Origin: Chloroflexota bacterium
GTDB lineage: Bacteria; Chloroflexota; Limnocylindria; Limnocylindrales; CSP1-4
Length of the DNA: 18,601 bases
Reading direction: 5' to 3'
Assembly: GCA_021812735.1 (NCBI GenBank)
Contig: JAKAMV010000095.1
Span: 1-18,601, forward strand
Part shown: one piece after another, positions 8,401 through 14,569 of the stretch
Layout of the letters: each line of letters opens with the position of its first letter
Numbering within the stretch: the stretch's first letter is position 1
Notes under the pieces: model-generated
Database searches by the model: none
The model's input: the letters and a program-made list of their open reading frames with translations, nothing else
Told to the model about the DNA's origin: nothing
Translations under genes and position numbers: made by a program

Positions 8401-9362
8401 TGCTCGTGAGCACCACCATCATCGAGTCCGGGCTCGACATCCCGAACGCCAACACGATCGTCATCGACCGCGCGGACACGCTCGGCCTGGCGCAGCTCTA
8501 CCAGCTCCGCGGTCGCGTGGGCCGCAGCTCGCGGCGGGCGTACGCATACCTGCTGTACCGGCGCCGCGAACGGATGAGCGAAGAGGCGCGCAAGCGCCTG
8601 CAGGCCATCTTCAACGCGTCCGAGCTGGGCGCTGGATTCCAGATCGCCCTCGCCGACCTCGAGATCCGGGGCGCGGGGAACATCCTCGGGGGCGAGCAGT
8701 CGGGCTTCATGGCGTCGGTGGGGTTCGACCTCTACTCCCGCCTGCTGGCCGAGGCCGTGGAGGAGGCCAAGGCCCGCCGCGAGCACCGGGAACCGGTGCG
8801 CGAGGTGCCGCAGGCGGTGGTCGACCTGCCGGTCGACGCCCACCTGCCCGATTCCTACGTCCCCGACGAGGCGCAGAAGCTCGAGCTGTACCGGCGGCTG
8901 GCGCGGGCCAGGACGACCGGCGACGTCGCGGCGTTCCGCCAGGAGGTCACCGACCGCTTCGGCCCGATGCCCCAGCCCGTCCTGCGACTGGTCGAGGTGG
9001 CCGAGCTGCGGCTGTCGGCGGAGTCCGCAGGCGTCGCCAGCCTGTCGCGCGAGGAGGGCTGGCTGGTGGTCAGGTTCGGCGCGCAACTCTCGCGGGCGAC
9101 CGCGATGCAGCTGCTGGCGCCGGGCGCCGCCGGCGGGGCCGCGCCGCTGCCGGGGATCCGCGCCGGCGACATGACGTTCGCGTCCAACCAGGTGCGGATC
9201 CGCCTGCCGCGCGAGCCGCTCAAGTCGTGGACGCTCACCCAGGCCGTGGTGGCGCGGCTGGTCGCCGCGGTCGGCGGCGGGCCGCCCGGCGGCCGGGTGA
9301 ATGAGGGCGGCCAGCCCGAGGTGGCGCGCGCCGGTCCGGCAGCCCTCGGGACGTCGGGATGA
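5442..9362 (+). CDS. mfd: Transcription-repair coupling factor Mfd
   Basis: Mfd is an ATP-driven translocase that removes RNA polymerase stalled at DNA damage and recruits UvrA. Domains in order: an unusual basic/Ala-rich N-terminal extension (about 1-85), UvrB-like region (about 100-400), the CarD-like RNA-polymerase-interacting domain (from about 602, LTPGDLVVHIDHG), RecG-like helicase lobes, and the C-terminal TRCF domain (about 1120-1240). Helicase motifs are intact: Walker A GDVGYGKT with K757, DEEQ at 852-855, SAT at 878-880 and QLRGRVGR at 1021-1028. The usual length is about 1150 residues; 1306 here reflects the N-terminal extension and a Gly-rich tail. GTG 5442 overlaps the pth stop and precedes all conserved sequence; longer upstream starts would run inside pth. 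The stop overlaps the following Nudix ATG. Confidence 0.96.
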   Translation: MTNPYRGRSTRERKLAEKVAREWAGRRAAAEAADREVDLDRASAEAEVALLDPAARAAGGPASRRRPARAVTRTGPTAAARGAGRRLPDLSVLPRLLHDTGSFASLKGRLGAGAAPGIHGRHVGLTSVPHGAKSYLAAALALADGGERICWIARDAEIGDRVADELGAWLGDASAVAVLEPRTALAYERSELVPDETAARVAALAAWRSGRARVMVASVQALVQATIAPDDLPERTRVLKPGVRVGHDALLAELFDLGYVPVLEVAGRGEFARRGGIVDVFPPSAELPVRIELFGDEIDSMRSFDPTDQRSVGEARAVALLPATELLLPKGGPDELRSRLGKLAKGMPERLALDLARFAGQGLSEGAGAIPAGRALQAGDAAEVWARLVAPATALDHLDPTTLLVLDEPGDLADAADFLWRQADERHRELTEQGELPRDWPPAYMPPREWRSRLHGARTLELTWQSEASEAEGMAYASRGLTSGDLFGWREPVLPPGRTERLMDGVEHWVAEGARVVLASDQAPRLAELLGEAGHAVGIVSRVSAAPPPGAIALVERSLNGGFVGGPDGLAVVTDRELFGSVRVRRPKAMRRIVPRDILERLTPGDLVVHIDHGIARYEQMLRRGGSGEERDYLELSFAAGDRIFVPVEQINRVSRYSGGESPGLSRLGGTDWLRTKQRVRKAVTDLADELLALYAKREAAEGFAYSPDSPWQTEMEASFPYEETPDQLRAAVEVKTDMETRRPMDRLVVGDVGYGKTEVALRAAFKATQDGKQVAVLVPTTVLAGQHFTTFSQRFAAFPLEVRLLSRFVSAREQEAAVAGLAAGTVDIVIGTHRLLSKDVAFRDLGLVVVDEEQRFGVAAKERLKRLRSSVDVLTLSATPIPRTLNLALAGIRDLSVIETPPEDRLPIQTRVAEASAGLVRDAILRELDRGGQVFYVHNRVETIEAQADQLRRMLPGARIVVGHGQMAEGALERVMLGFAGGEADVLVSTTIIESGLDIPNANTIVIDRADTLGLAQLYQLRGRVGRSSRRAYAYLLYRRRERMSEEARKRLQAIFNASELGAGFQIALADLEIRGAGNILGGEQSGFMASVGFDLYSRLLAEAVEEAKARREHREPVREVPQAVVDLPVDAHLPDSYVPDEAQKLELYRRLARARTTGDVAAFRQEVTDRFGPMPQPVLRLVEVAELRLSAESAGVASLSREEGWLVVRFGAQLSRATAMQLLAPGAAGGAAPLPGIRAGDMTFASNQVRIRLPREPLKSWTLTQAVVARLVAAVGGGPPGGRVNEGGQPEVARAGPAALGTSG

Positions 9363-9883
9363 ACTGGCGGCGGGGGCGGCGCCGATCGGCCCGCGTCGTC
9401 CTGCTCGACCCCGACGGACGGGTCCTGCTGCGCCGTCTCGGCGCGGGTGCCGACCCGGACGCCCGTGGCGGCTGGTACCTCCCCGGCGGCGGGATCCTGC
9501 CGTTCGAGTCCGTGGCGGCGGCGGCGCGTCGAGAGCTGTACGAGGAGACCGGGATCCGTCAGGTTGCCTTTGGCCCGGTGATCGGGGAGCGGGCGGACGT
9601 GTCGTTCCTGTTCCGCGGCCGGCGGGTCGTCCAGGACGAGTGGTACGTGGCTGCCCGGGTGCCCAGCCCGTGCCTGGGGACCGGCCGCGGTGGCGACGGC
9701 GAGCGCCGCGCCGTGGAGGCCCATCGCTGGTGGCCGCCGGACGAGCTGGCGAGGAGCGGCGAGGCGGTGTTCCCGCCTGGCCTCGAGGCCCTCGTGGGCC
9801 TGGCCGCCGCATGGGCGTCCACCGCAGCAGCGGGGATCGCCTGCCGCTGCCCGGGGAGTGACACCCACGGCGGGGTGGTCTAG
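9359..9883 (+). CDS. Nudix hydrolase
   Basis: A 174-residue Nudix-fold protein. The Nudix box is complete, from GGILPFE through seven residues to RELYEETGI, fitting GX5EX7REUXEEXGU, so metal-dependent cleavage of a nucleoside diphosphate linked to some moiety X is expected. The upstream RGGWYLPGGG segment is also typical. The substrate cannot be read from the sequence. The ATG overlaps the mfd stop in ATGA, so it is probably translated from the mfd message; a role in cleaning damaged nucleotides would fit, but that is only inference from position. The tail after about residue 145 is Ala-rich with no recognised motif. Confidence 0.88.
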   Translation: MNWRRGRRRSARVVLLDPDGRVLLRRLGAGADPDARGGWYLPGGGILPFESVAAAARRELYEETGIRQVAFGPVIGERADVSFLFRGRRVVQDEWYVAARVPSPCLGTGRGGDGERRAVEAHRWWPPDELARSGEAVFPPGLEALVGLAAAWASTAAAGIACRCPGSDTHGGVV

Positions 9884-9892
9884 GCTGCGCCG

Positions 9893-10261
9893 ATGGACGC
9901 CGCTGCCGAGGTCGACGCCTATGTGGCCGCGCTGCCCGAGCCGCACCGCGGGCTGCTCACGCACCTCCGGCTCCTGATCCGCGAGGCCAGGCCCGACGCC
10001 GTCGAAGTGATCTCGTACCGGATGCCGGGCTTCCGGCTGCACGGGAGGCTGCTGCTCTCGTATGCGAGCTACCGGCGCCACTGCGCCGTCTACCCTGCCA
10101 GCGCCATGGCCATCGACGCGCTCGGCGCCGCGCTGGCGCCGTTCGTGACGGAGAAGGCGACCCTCCGGTTCACCGCCGATCGGCCGCTCCCCGACGACCT
10201 CGTGCGCCGGTTCGTGGAGGTCCGGGCGGCGGAGGTCGCCGGCGACGGGGCGGCCCGCTGA
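9893..10261 (+). CDS. DUF1801 (YdhG-like) family protein
   Basis: A 122-residue protein resembling the DUF1801/YdhG-like family. Recognisable features are the N-terminal helix pattern EVDAYVAALPEPHRGLL, the SYRMPGF motif (family: SYxMPxF), the HCAVYP segment, and the terminal TLRFTADRPLPDDLVRRFV, matching the family pattern of LRFPxDxPLPxxL. The biochemical function of the family is not established. It begins 9 bases after the Nudix stop and is the last gene of the plus-strand run that starts at ybeY. It ends only four bases from the converging MOSC gene, leaving no room for a separate terminator. Confidence 0.82.
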   Translation: MDAAAEVDAYVAALPEPHRGLLTHLRLLIREARPDAVEVISYRMPGFRLHGRLLLSYASYRRHCAVYPASAMAIDALGAALAPFVTEKATLRFTADRPLPDDLVRRFVEVRAAEVAGDGAAR

Positions 10262-10265
10262 GCGC

Positions 10266-10822
10266 CTACGCCTTGGAGATCGTGTCGCCCGCGCGCACCG
10301 TCCCGCCCTCGATCACCCGGACGTACACGCCGCCATCCGGGCGGCCCTGCCGGCCGGCGTGCTGATCCAGCGCAGGGCGTCGAGCCCGAACCGGCTGGCG
10401 AACTTGGAGCAGCCCGTGTGCGGCCGCTCGGTGACCTCGACCAGCGCCTCGCCCACCCGCAGGCGAGTGCCCGGCGGCAGGTTGGCCACGCCGAGGTCGA
10501 GGTCTGCGTAGAGCTGGTCGCCGGCGAGCGGCCATCGCGACCGGTCGGGCTCCACGGCCGCCAAGACGCGGGTGTTCATGATCGTGAGTTGACTCAACGG
10601 GTCTGCCGAGCCATCGGGCGTGGACGAGCTGCCGCGCGCGAGCCATCCGTCGCCCACGAGCCCCTCCACCGGGTCGAGCCGCGCCTCGGCCACCAGCTCG
10701 CGCACATCGCGCTCCGGGCGGCGGACGATGAGCTCGATCGCCGCGCCGTCGCGCGACGACGCGAGCACGGCGTCGGTGTGGGCGGAGAGGTCCCGGTCGG
10801 GGACCGTGGCGGTCGGGTCCAT
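10266..10822 (-). pseudogene. MOSC-domain protein with an apparent single-base frameshift near the 3' end
   Basis: From ATG 10822 the frame encodes an MOSC-family protein with strong hallmarks: GLVGDGW, QLTIMNTRVLA, LAGDQLYADLDLGVANLPPG and PHTGCSKFASRFGLDALRW, including the conserved cysteine. In this frame it ends early at 10313 after a non-family tail. The expected family ending, seen as GGVYVRVIEGGTVRAGD, continues in the -1 frame to a stop at 10266. The switch falls in the GC-rich stretch around 10340-10360, consistent with one lost base. I see no slippery heptamer, so programmed frameshifting is unlikely. MOSC proteins are related to the C-terminal domain of molybdenum cofactor sulfurase, but the role of such short members is unclear. 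Either a real lesion or a sequencing error is possible. The intact-frame portion is 10313-10822. Confidence 0.82.
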
Positions 10823-10873
10823 CGCGCAAGTGTGGCGCACCTGCGCTCGCCGCGCGACGGGTATCCTCCGGCG

Positions 10874-11236
10874 GTGGGCACTCCGGACGACAGCCTCGAC
10901 GCGCTCCGATCCGAGCTGCTGCGCCTCGAGCTGGCGCTCGCCCAGCGCCGCCCCGAGGCGCTCCCCGCAGGGGGCTACGAGGCGGTCCTGCACCCCGCGT
11001 TCCACGAGGTCGGGGCGAGCGGCCGGGCGTGGACCCGGGAGGCGACCCTCGACGCGCTCGACGGCGCCCCGGCGGTCGACGTGCCCATCGAGCGATTCCG
11101 GGTGGAGCTCCTCGGCCCCGGCATCGCGCTCGCCACGTTCGACACGGGCGGCGACCGCCCCGCGAGGCGCGTGTCAGTCTGGGTCCGCGACGGCGGCCGG
11201 TGGCGCGTTCGATTCCACCAGGGCAGCACGCTGTGA
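10874..11236 (+). CDS. DUF4440 / NTF2-like small protein
   Basis: A 120-residue protein with the look of the DUF4440 branch of the NTF2-like (SnoaL-type) alpha+beta barrel superfamily: an N-terminal helix (LRSELLRLELAL), then LHPAFHEVGASGRAWTREA (family pattern LxxDFxEfGxSGrxwtr), and a final strand pair ending RWRVRFHQGSTL, close to the family ending FHQGT. Members serve as small enzymes or binding domains; nothing identifies a substrate. The GTG at 10874 is chosen because it sits just before the first predicted helix; longer in-frame versions would overlap the divergent MOSC gene. The 51-base gap between the two starts must hold both promoters. Confidence 0.75.
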   Translation: MGTPDDSLDALRSELLRLELALAQRRPEALPAGGYEAVLHPAFHEVGASGRAWTREATLDALDGAPAVDVPIERFRVELLGPGIALATFDTGGDRPARRVSVWVRDGGRWRVRFHQGSTL

Positions 11237-11261
11237 CGGAGTGGCCAGCCCGCAGCCCACG

Positions 11262-11279
11262 TGCCGGCGACGCCCGGCA
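11262..11279. terminator. Short hairpin between convergent genes
   Basis: TGCCGG (11262-11267) pairs perfectly with CCGGCA (11274-11279) across a six-base loop, in the 54-base gap between the DUF4440 gene and the convergent membrane-anchored protein gene. It is short and lacks a T-run, so a terminator role is only plausible. Confidence 0.3.
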
Positions 11280-11290
11280 GGAGCCGGCGG

Positions 11291-11836
11291 TCAGGTGCCC
11301 GGCGCCAGCGTCGCCTGCGGCGACGGATGCGGGTTGAGCGAGCCGCTGTCCGGGTACACGCCCAGGATCTCGCCGGTCGCGTCGTCGATGACGACCGTGC
11401 CCGACTGGGCGGGCGCCGTGCACGCTTCCGTCTGGAGGCCGCTGCCCGCCTGGTAGGCGCTGGACCACGCGCGGTCGGACAGGTCGAGGTAGTCGCCGCG
11501 GCCCTTGGTGACCCACACGATTCGGTCCCCCCTGCCGGCGGGGATGCATCCGTCCAGGGCCGCCGCCTGGTCGGCGGTCACGGCCCAGGCCTCGGCGACA
11601 TAGGGGGCCACGTGCTGGGCCGGGTCGGCGAGCAGCGCGCGCATCTGGTTGAGGTAGCCGTAGGTCAGGCTCTCGGCCTGGTCGGCGGTCATCCGCGGGT
11701 CGAGGCCAGGCGCGATGTGCGTCGTGGAGGTCAGTCTGTCGTAGGTGGCTCCCGCCAGACCCCAGAGCCTGACGCCGCCGACGGCACCCGCGACGACGAA
11801 CAGCAGCACGCCGAGGAACCCCACCAGCCTCCTCAT
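11291..11836 (-). CDS. Membrane-anchored protein of unknown function
   Basis: A 181-residue protein I do not recognise. The N-terminus has two arginines followed by a hydrophobic helix (VGFLGVLLFVVAGAVGGV), which looks like a signal anchor placing the rest outside the membrane. The middle contains repeated acidic/Ala segments (MTADQAESLTYGYL, YVAEAW). Near the end, SGTVVIDDATGEILGVYPDSG resembles the beta-turn signature of PepSY-like folds (VDxxTGxI), a weak and unproven similarity. Two cysteines (in DGCIP and EACTA) could form an exported disulfide. AAGG lies four bases before ATG 11836. It follows the HPr gene on the same strand after 93 bases, so co-transcription is possible. No catalytic motif is visible. 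Confidence 0.65.
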   Translation of the reverse strand: MRRLVGFLGVLLFVVAGAVGGVRLWGLAGATYDRLTSTTHIAPGLDPRMTADQAESLTYGYLNQMRALLADPAQHVAPYVAEAWAVTADQAAALDGCIPAGRGDRIVWVTKGRGDYLDLSDRAWSSAYQAGSGLQTEACTAPAQSGTVVIDDATGEILGVYPDSGSLNPHPSPQATLAPGT

Positions 11837-11929
11837 GGCGCCTTGGACGCGCTCCAGGTCTGCGGTGTTGCGGCGGCGGGGTGGCGCTGTGGGCCGACCA
11901 CGGGGTGCCTCCCTGCATCGGCCGCGGCG

Positions 11930-12202
11930 TCACGGATGGCAGATGCCCGACTCGCACAGGGCGCGCAGCGCTGCAATCGCCTCGACCTCGTCGGGGCCCT
12001 GGGCCTCGAGGTGGACCGACTCGCCGCTGCGGACTCCCAGGCTGACCAGGCCGATCATCGCGGACGCCGGCACGGGGGGAGCACCCGGGCTGGCGCGGAG
12101 CGTCATGCTCGCTCGGAAACCCGCCGCCAACTGCTGGATGCGCATCGCGGCCCGCGGATGGAGGCCATATCGGTCGCGGACGACCGCGTCGGTCGATGTC
12201 AT
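11930..12202 (-). CDS. ptsH: HPr family phosphocarrier protein of the PTS
   Basis: HPr carries phosphate from Enzyme I to sugar-specific EIIA domains. The 90-residue protein has the active-site signature GLHPRAAM with H15, and the helix-2 region PASAMIGLVSLGV whose S47 corresponds to the regulatory serine near position 46 of Gram-positive HPr. The length is typical. A clear Shine-Dalgarno AGGAG (plus-strand CTCCT at 12212-12216) lies nine bases before ATG 12202. The gene is on the same strand as the IIA-IIB-IIC operon but separated from it by an oppositely oriented small gene and a strong hairpin, so it is probably a separate transcription unit. An inverted repeat upstream may regulate it. 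Enzyme I and HPr kinase are not in the window. Confidence 0.9.
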   Translation of the reverse strand: MTSTDAVVRDRYGLHPRAAMRIQQLAAGFRASMTLRASPGAPPVPASAMIGLVSLGVRSGESVHLEAQGPDEVEAIAALRALCESGICHP

Positions 12203-12250
12203 GGGAACCGGCTCCTGTGAGGCCGGACGCGAGCGCCGGCCCCTGACGAT

Positions 12251-12266
12251 GCAATCACGCGATTGC
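12251..12266. promoter_or_regulatory. Inverted repeat in the divergent HPr / small-gene promoter region
   Basis: GCAATC (12251-12256) and GATTGC (12261-12266) form a perfect dyad with a four-base ACGC spacer. The site sits within the 116-base divergent gap between HPr and the 102-residue gene, 48 bases upstream of the HPr start, and is AT-richer than its surroundings. It could be an operator for a dimeric regulator; no regulator gene is in the window. Confidence 0.35.
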
Positions 12267-12318
12267 GGCCATACTCACGCCACGCCGCCCGCCAGGGAGG
12301 CCGATCCCTGGAGCAGCC

Positions 12319-12627
12319 ATGCGCGACGTCCCGGCCGTCATCGAAGACCTTCTCCGCAGCCCGCTGCGCTTCGGCTGGTACGACGTCGCCTACGCCCCCG
12401 TCCGCTATCGCGCGCTCGAGCACGGACAGCTCCGCTTCGGGTGGACGGTGCCACCGTACCTGCGGCCGGTCGCTGCGGGGGCGATGCTGTCGTCGCACTA
12501 CTCGATGGTCCTGCACCTGTCGCCGTTGGGCGAGTGGCGCGTTGTGGAGCTCAAGCCGTTCGAGTGGACCGAGCACGCCGAGCGCTGGGCTCGCGGACTT
12601 TGGCGGGACGCGATCCGGAGGCGGTGA
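12319..12627 (+). CDS. Small protein of unknown function with duplicated LRFGW motif
   Basis: A 102-residue protein I do not recognise. It is soluble-looking, rich in Trp, Tyr and Arg, with no signal peptide or membrane helix. The pentapeptide LRFGW occurs twice, at residues 16-20 (followed by YDV) and 38-42 (followed by TVP). The C-terminal half (WRVVELKPFEWTEHAERWARGLW) alternates strand-like and amphipathic helix-like segments. GGAG at 12310-12313 lies five bases before ATG 12319, an ideal spacing, which supports real translation. It is divergent from HPr and converges on the PTS IIC gene, so it sits inside the PTS region but on the opposite strand. Whether it is functionally linked to the PTS is unknown. 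Confidence 0.62.
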   Translation: MRDVPAVIEDLLRSPLRFGWYDVAYAPVRYRALEHGQLRFGWTVPPYLRPVAAGAMLSSHYSMVLHLSPLGEWRVVELKPFEWTEHAERWARGLWRDAIRRR

Positions 12628-12630
12628 GAC

Positions 12631-12657
12631 GACCGCCCGGGCGGTGCCCGGGCGGTC
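12631..12657. terminator. Strong bidirectional terminator-like hairpin
   Basis: A perfect 12-base inverted repeat: GACCGCCCGGGC (12631-12642), loop GGT, GCCCGGGCGGTC (12646-12657). It starts three bases after the stop of the 102-residue gene and lies 22 bases beyond the IIC stop on the other strand. No T-run follows on either side, but its perfection and placement between convergent genes fit transcript-end formation or stabilisation for both. Confidence 0.7.
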
Positions 12658-12679
12658 AGGTGCGAGCGGCGGGCGCAGG

Positions 12680-14185
12680 TCAGACGTTGGCCGTGGCCTC
12701 CCGGCCCTCCACGGGGGCGCGCTCGGAGGTTCCGGGCAGCCATCCGGTGTCGACGTACCGATGCTGGAACCAGCTCGCAAGCGCGAGCAGGGCCACGCAC
12801 AGGACGACGACCAGCGCCGCGGCGATGTTGCCCTCGATCCGGGCGATGTTGCCCACGGCGAACCCGAACCACTGGAAGTCCGCATCGCCGAACGTGGTGT
12901 TCTGGAAGCCGATCGCGCCCATCACCGGGACGAGGATGGCCGCGAAGATGGTGATGATCAGCCCGTTGACGAACCCGCCCGCGACGGCGCCGCGCCGTCC
13001 ACCGGTCGCGTTGCCGAACACGCCGGCCGTGCCGCCGGTGAAGAAGTGGGGGATCATCCCGGGCAGGATCAGCGTCACGCCCAAGGCGGGCGAAATGTTG
13101 TCCGTCGCCCACAGGGCGGCGAAGCCGACGAGGCCGCCGAGAACGCTGGCCAGGAACCCGACTAGGACCGCGTTCGGGGCGAACGGGAACGAGACCGGGC
13201 AGTCAAGAGCCGGAACCGCGCCGGGGATGACGCGCTCGGCGATGCCGGCGAACGCCGGAACGATCTCGCCGAGGATGGTGCGGACGCCGAGCAGGATGAC
13301 CGCGACGCCGCCGCCGAACACGAGCGCGTTGTTGAACATGAGCGTCACGAAGCCCATGACCCCGCCCGCGCCGGACCCGGCGGCGCTCGAGCCCATGGCA
13401 TCGCTGACGGACTTGAGGGCGGCCGTCTCGCCGACGCGCAGCAGGAACACGATCGCCAGGATCAGGTAGATGAAGATCATGGCCACCGCCGTGCCCACCA
13501 TCGGGTCACGCAGGAAGCGGAGGCTCTGCGGGAACTCCATCTCCTCAGTGCTCTTGCTGCCCCGGCCGACGAGCTGGCCGGCGACGCCGCCGGCGATGTA
13601 GCCGAACGTGCCGAAGTGGCCCATGGCCACCTTCTGGTTGCCGGTCACGCGGCGCATCCAGGGCATGGAGAACGCGGGCATGATGACCATCATGGTCGCC
13701 AGGCCGAAGGCCGCGACCAGGATCTGGACCCACGAGTCCACCTTCGCGTTGTACAGGACCACGGTGAGCACCGTCGCCATGAACAGCATGTGGTGGCCGG
13801 TCAGGAACACGTAGCGCAGGGGCGTCAGGCGGGCGATGATCAGCGACCCGATGACGCCCAGGAACATCGCGAACGCGACGTTCTGCGCGACGTTCGGGAT
13901 GTTGTTCGCGATCGCCGTGATCGCCTCGTTGGTGGGCACGACGCCCTTGACGTCGAAGGCGCCCGTGATCAGCGCACCCAGCGGCGTCAGGGCGCCGATC
14001 ACCGCGCCGGCGCCGATGCCCAGGATGATGAAGCCCAGGGTGGCCTTGAGCGACCCGCCGATGATGTCGCCGACGCCCTTCCGGGACGCGATCAGGGCGA
14101 TCATCGTCATCAGGCCGACGAGGTAGGCCGGCACGCCGAACACGTCGCGTGCGATCCAGTTGATCAGGTAGTTCAGCTGGTCCAA
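12680..14185 (-). CDS. ulaA: PTS ascorbate-type (UlaA/SgaT) sugar transporter subunit IIC
   Basis: A roughly 500-residue integral membrane permease of the EIIC-GAT/UlaA family, which moves its substrate across the membrane while IIB phosphorylates it. It has about ten or more hydrophobic segments and family-characteristic sequences: TPLRYVFLTGHHMLFMA, HFGTFGYIAGG, and near the C-terminus FFTGGTAGVFGNATGGRRG followed by GFVNGLIITIFAAILVPV and FGDADFQWFG. The best-known substrate is L-ascorbate, but no ascorbate catabolic gene is nearby, so the substrate here is open. The start is a TTG at 14185, supported by a perfect AGGAGG (plus-strand CCTCCT at 14195-14200) nine bases upstream. It is the last gene of a IIA-IIB-IIC operon, reversed from the common ulaABC order. 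Confidence 0.92.
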   Translation of the reverse strand: MDQLNYLINWIARDVFGVPAYLVGLMTMIALIASRKGVGDIIGGSLKATLGFIILGIGAGAVIGALTPLGALITGAFDVKGVVPTNEAITAIANNIPNVAQNVAFAMFLGVIGSLIIARLTPLRYVFLTGHHMLFMATVLTVVLYNAKVDSWVQILVAAFGLATMMVIMPAFSMPWMRRVTGNQKVAMGHFGTFGYIAGGVAGQLVGRGSKSTEEMEFPQSLRFLRDPMVGTAVAMIFIYLILAIVFLLRVGETAALKSVSDAMGSSAAGSGAGGVMGFVTLMFNNALVFGGGVAVILLGVRTILGEIVPAFAGIAERVIPGAVPALDCPVSFPFAPNAVLVGFLASVLGGLVGFAALWATDNISPALGVTLILPGMIPHFFTGGTAGVFGNATGGRRGAVAGGFVNGLIITIFAAILVPVMGAIGFQNTTFGDADFQWFGFAVGNIARIEGNIAAALVVVLCVALLALASWFQHRYVDTGWLPGTSERAPVEGREATANV

Positions 14186-14210
14186 GGAGCACTCCCTCCT
14201 GTCCCTCTGG

Positions 14211-14233
14211 GCACCCGGCGTTCAGCCGGGTGC
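14211..14233 (-). promoter_or_regulatory. Intercistronic hairpin upstream of the IIC ribosome binding site
   Basis: GCACCCGGC (14211-14219) and GCCGGGTGC (14225-14233) form a perfect nine-base stem with a five-base loop, in the 81-base gap between the IIB and IIC genes. In the minus-strand transcript it ends about ten bases before the AGGAGG of IIC. It could protect or process the mRNA and set IIC levels; this role is inferred from position. Confidence 0.5.
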
Positions 14234-14246
14234 TGCGGGCCGGCGG

Positions 14247-14268
14247 GGCCCGGCCGTCTGGCCGGGTC
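14247..14268 (-). promoter_or_regulatory. Hairpin overlapping the IIB stop codon
   Basis: CCCGGCC (14249-14255) pairs with GGCCGGG (14260-14266) around GTCT, extendable to nine pairs. It overlaps the IIB stop codon (14267-14269), forming a tandem pair with the hairpin at 14211-14233. There is no T-run, so an attenuator or mRNA-stability element is more likely than a full terminator, since IIC follows. Confidence 0.45.
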
Positions 14269-14545
14269 AGGCTCGGCCCATGGCGGCCCCCAGCTTCTCG
14301 ACCATCTCCCGCTGGTCGATGAAGTTGGAGATCGTCACGATCCGCGGCTTGACTCCGACGAGCTGCTTCGCCAGCTCCGCGGAGGTGAGGATCAGGTCGG
14401 CAGTCGACGCCAGGGCCCGGGCCGTGCCGATGTCAGCCACCTCGAGGTCGGCCTGGAGGCCGAGTTCTCGCAGCGCCTTCTCGGCCTGCATCCGGAGGAT
14501 GAGGCCTGAGCCCAGGCCCATGCCGCAGACCGCCAGGATCTTCAC
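14267..14545 (-). CDS. ulaB: PTS subunit IIB, ascorbate/lactose-type
   Basis: A 92-residue cytoplasmic IIB protein that takes phosphate from IIA onto a cysteine and passes it to the substrate carried by IIC. The N-terminal strand and phosphocysteine loop KILAVCGMGLGSGL (C7) are typical of the UlaB/SgaB group, and the following DIGTARALASTADLILTSAELA matches the central helix-strand pattern. The start is GTG 14545; a purine-rich GGAGAGGAGGGA sits in the 24-base gap after the IIA gene. It lies between IIA and IIC on the same strand, forming one operon. Partner identity is inferred from adjacency and from the UlaA-type IIC. Confidence 0.9.
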   Translation of the reverse strand: MKILAVCGMGLGSGLILRMQAEKALRELGLQADLEVADIGTARALASTADLILTSAELAKQLVGVKPRIVTISNFIDQREMVEKLGAAMGRA

Positions 14546-14569
14546 GTCGGATCCGTCCCTCCTCTCCTG

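Noticed and set aside
10340..10360. Programmed -1 frameshifting in the MOSC gene
   Set aside because: No X-XXY-YYZ slippery heptamer is present in the required frame, and MOSC proteins are not known to use recoding.
11261..12220. Plus-strand open frame opposite the membrane-anchored protein and HPr
   Set aside because: HPr has its active-site motif and a good ribosome binding site on the minus strand; the plus-strand translation shows no recognisable features.
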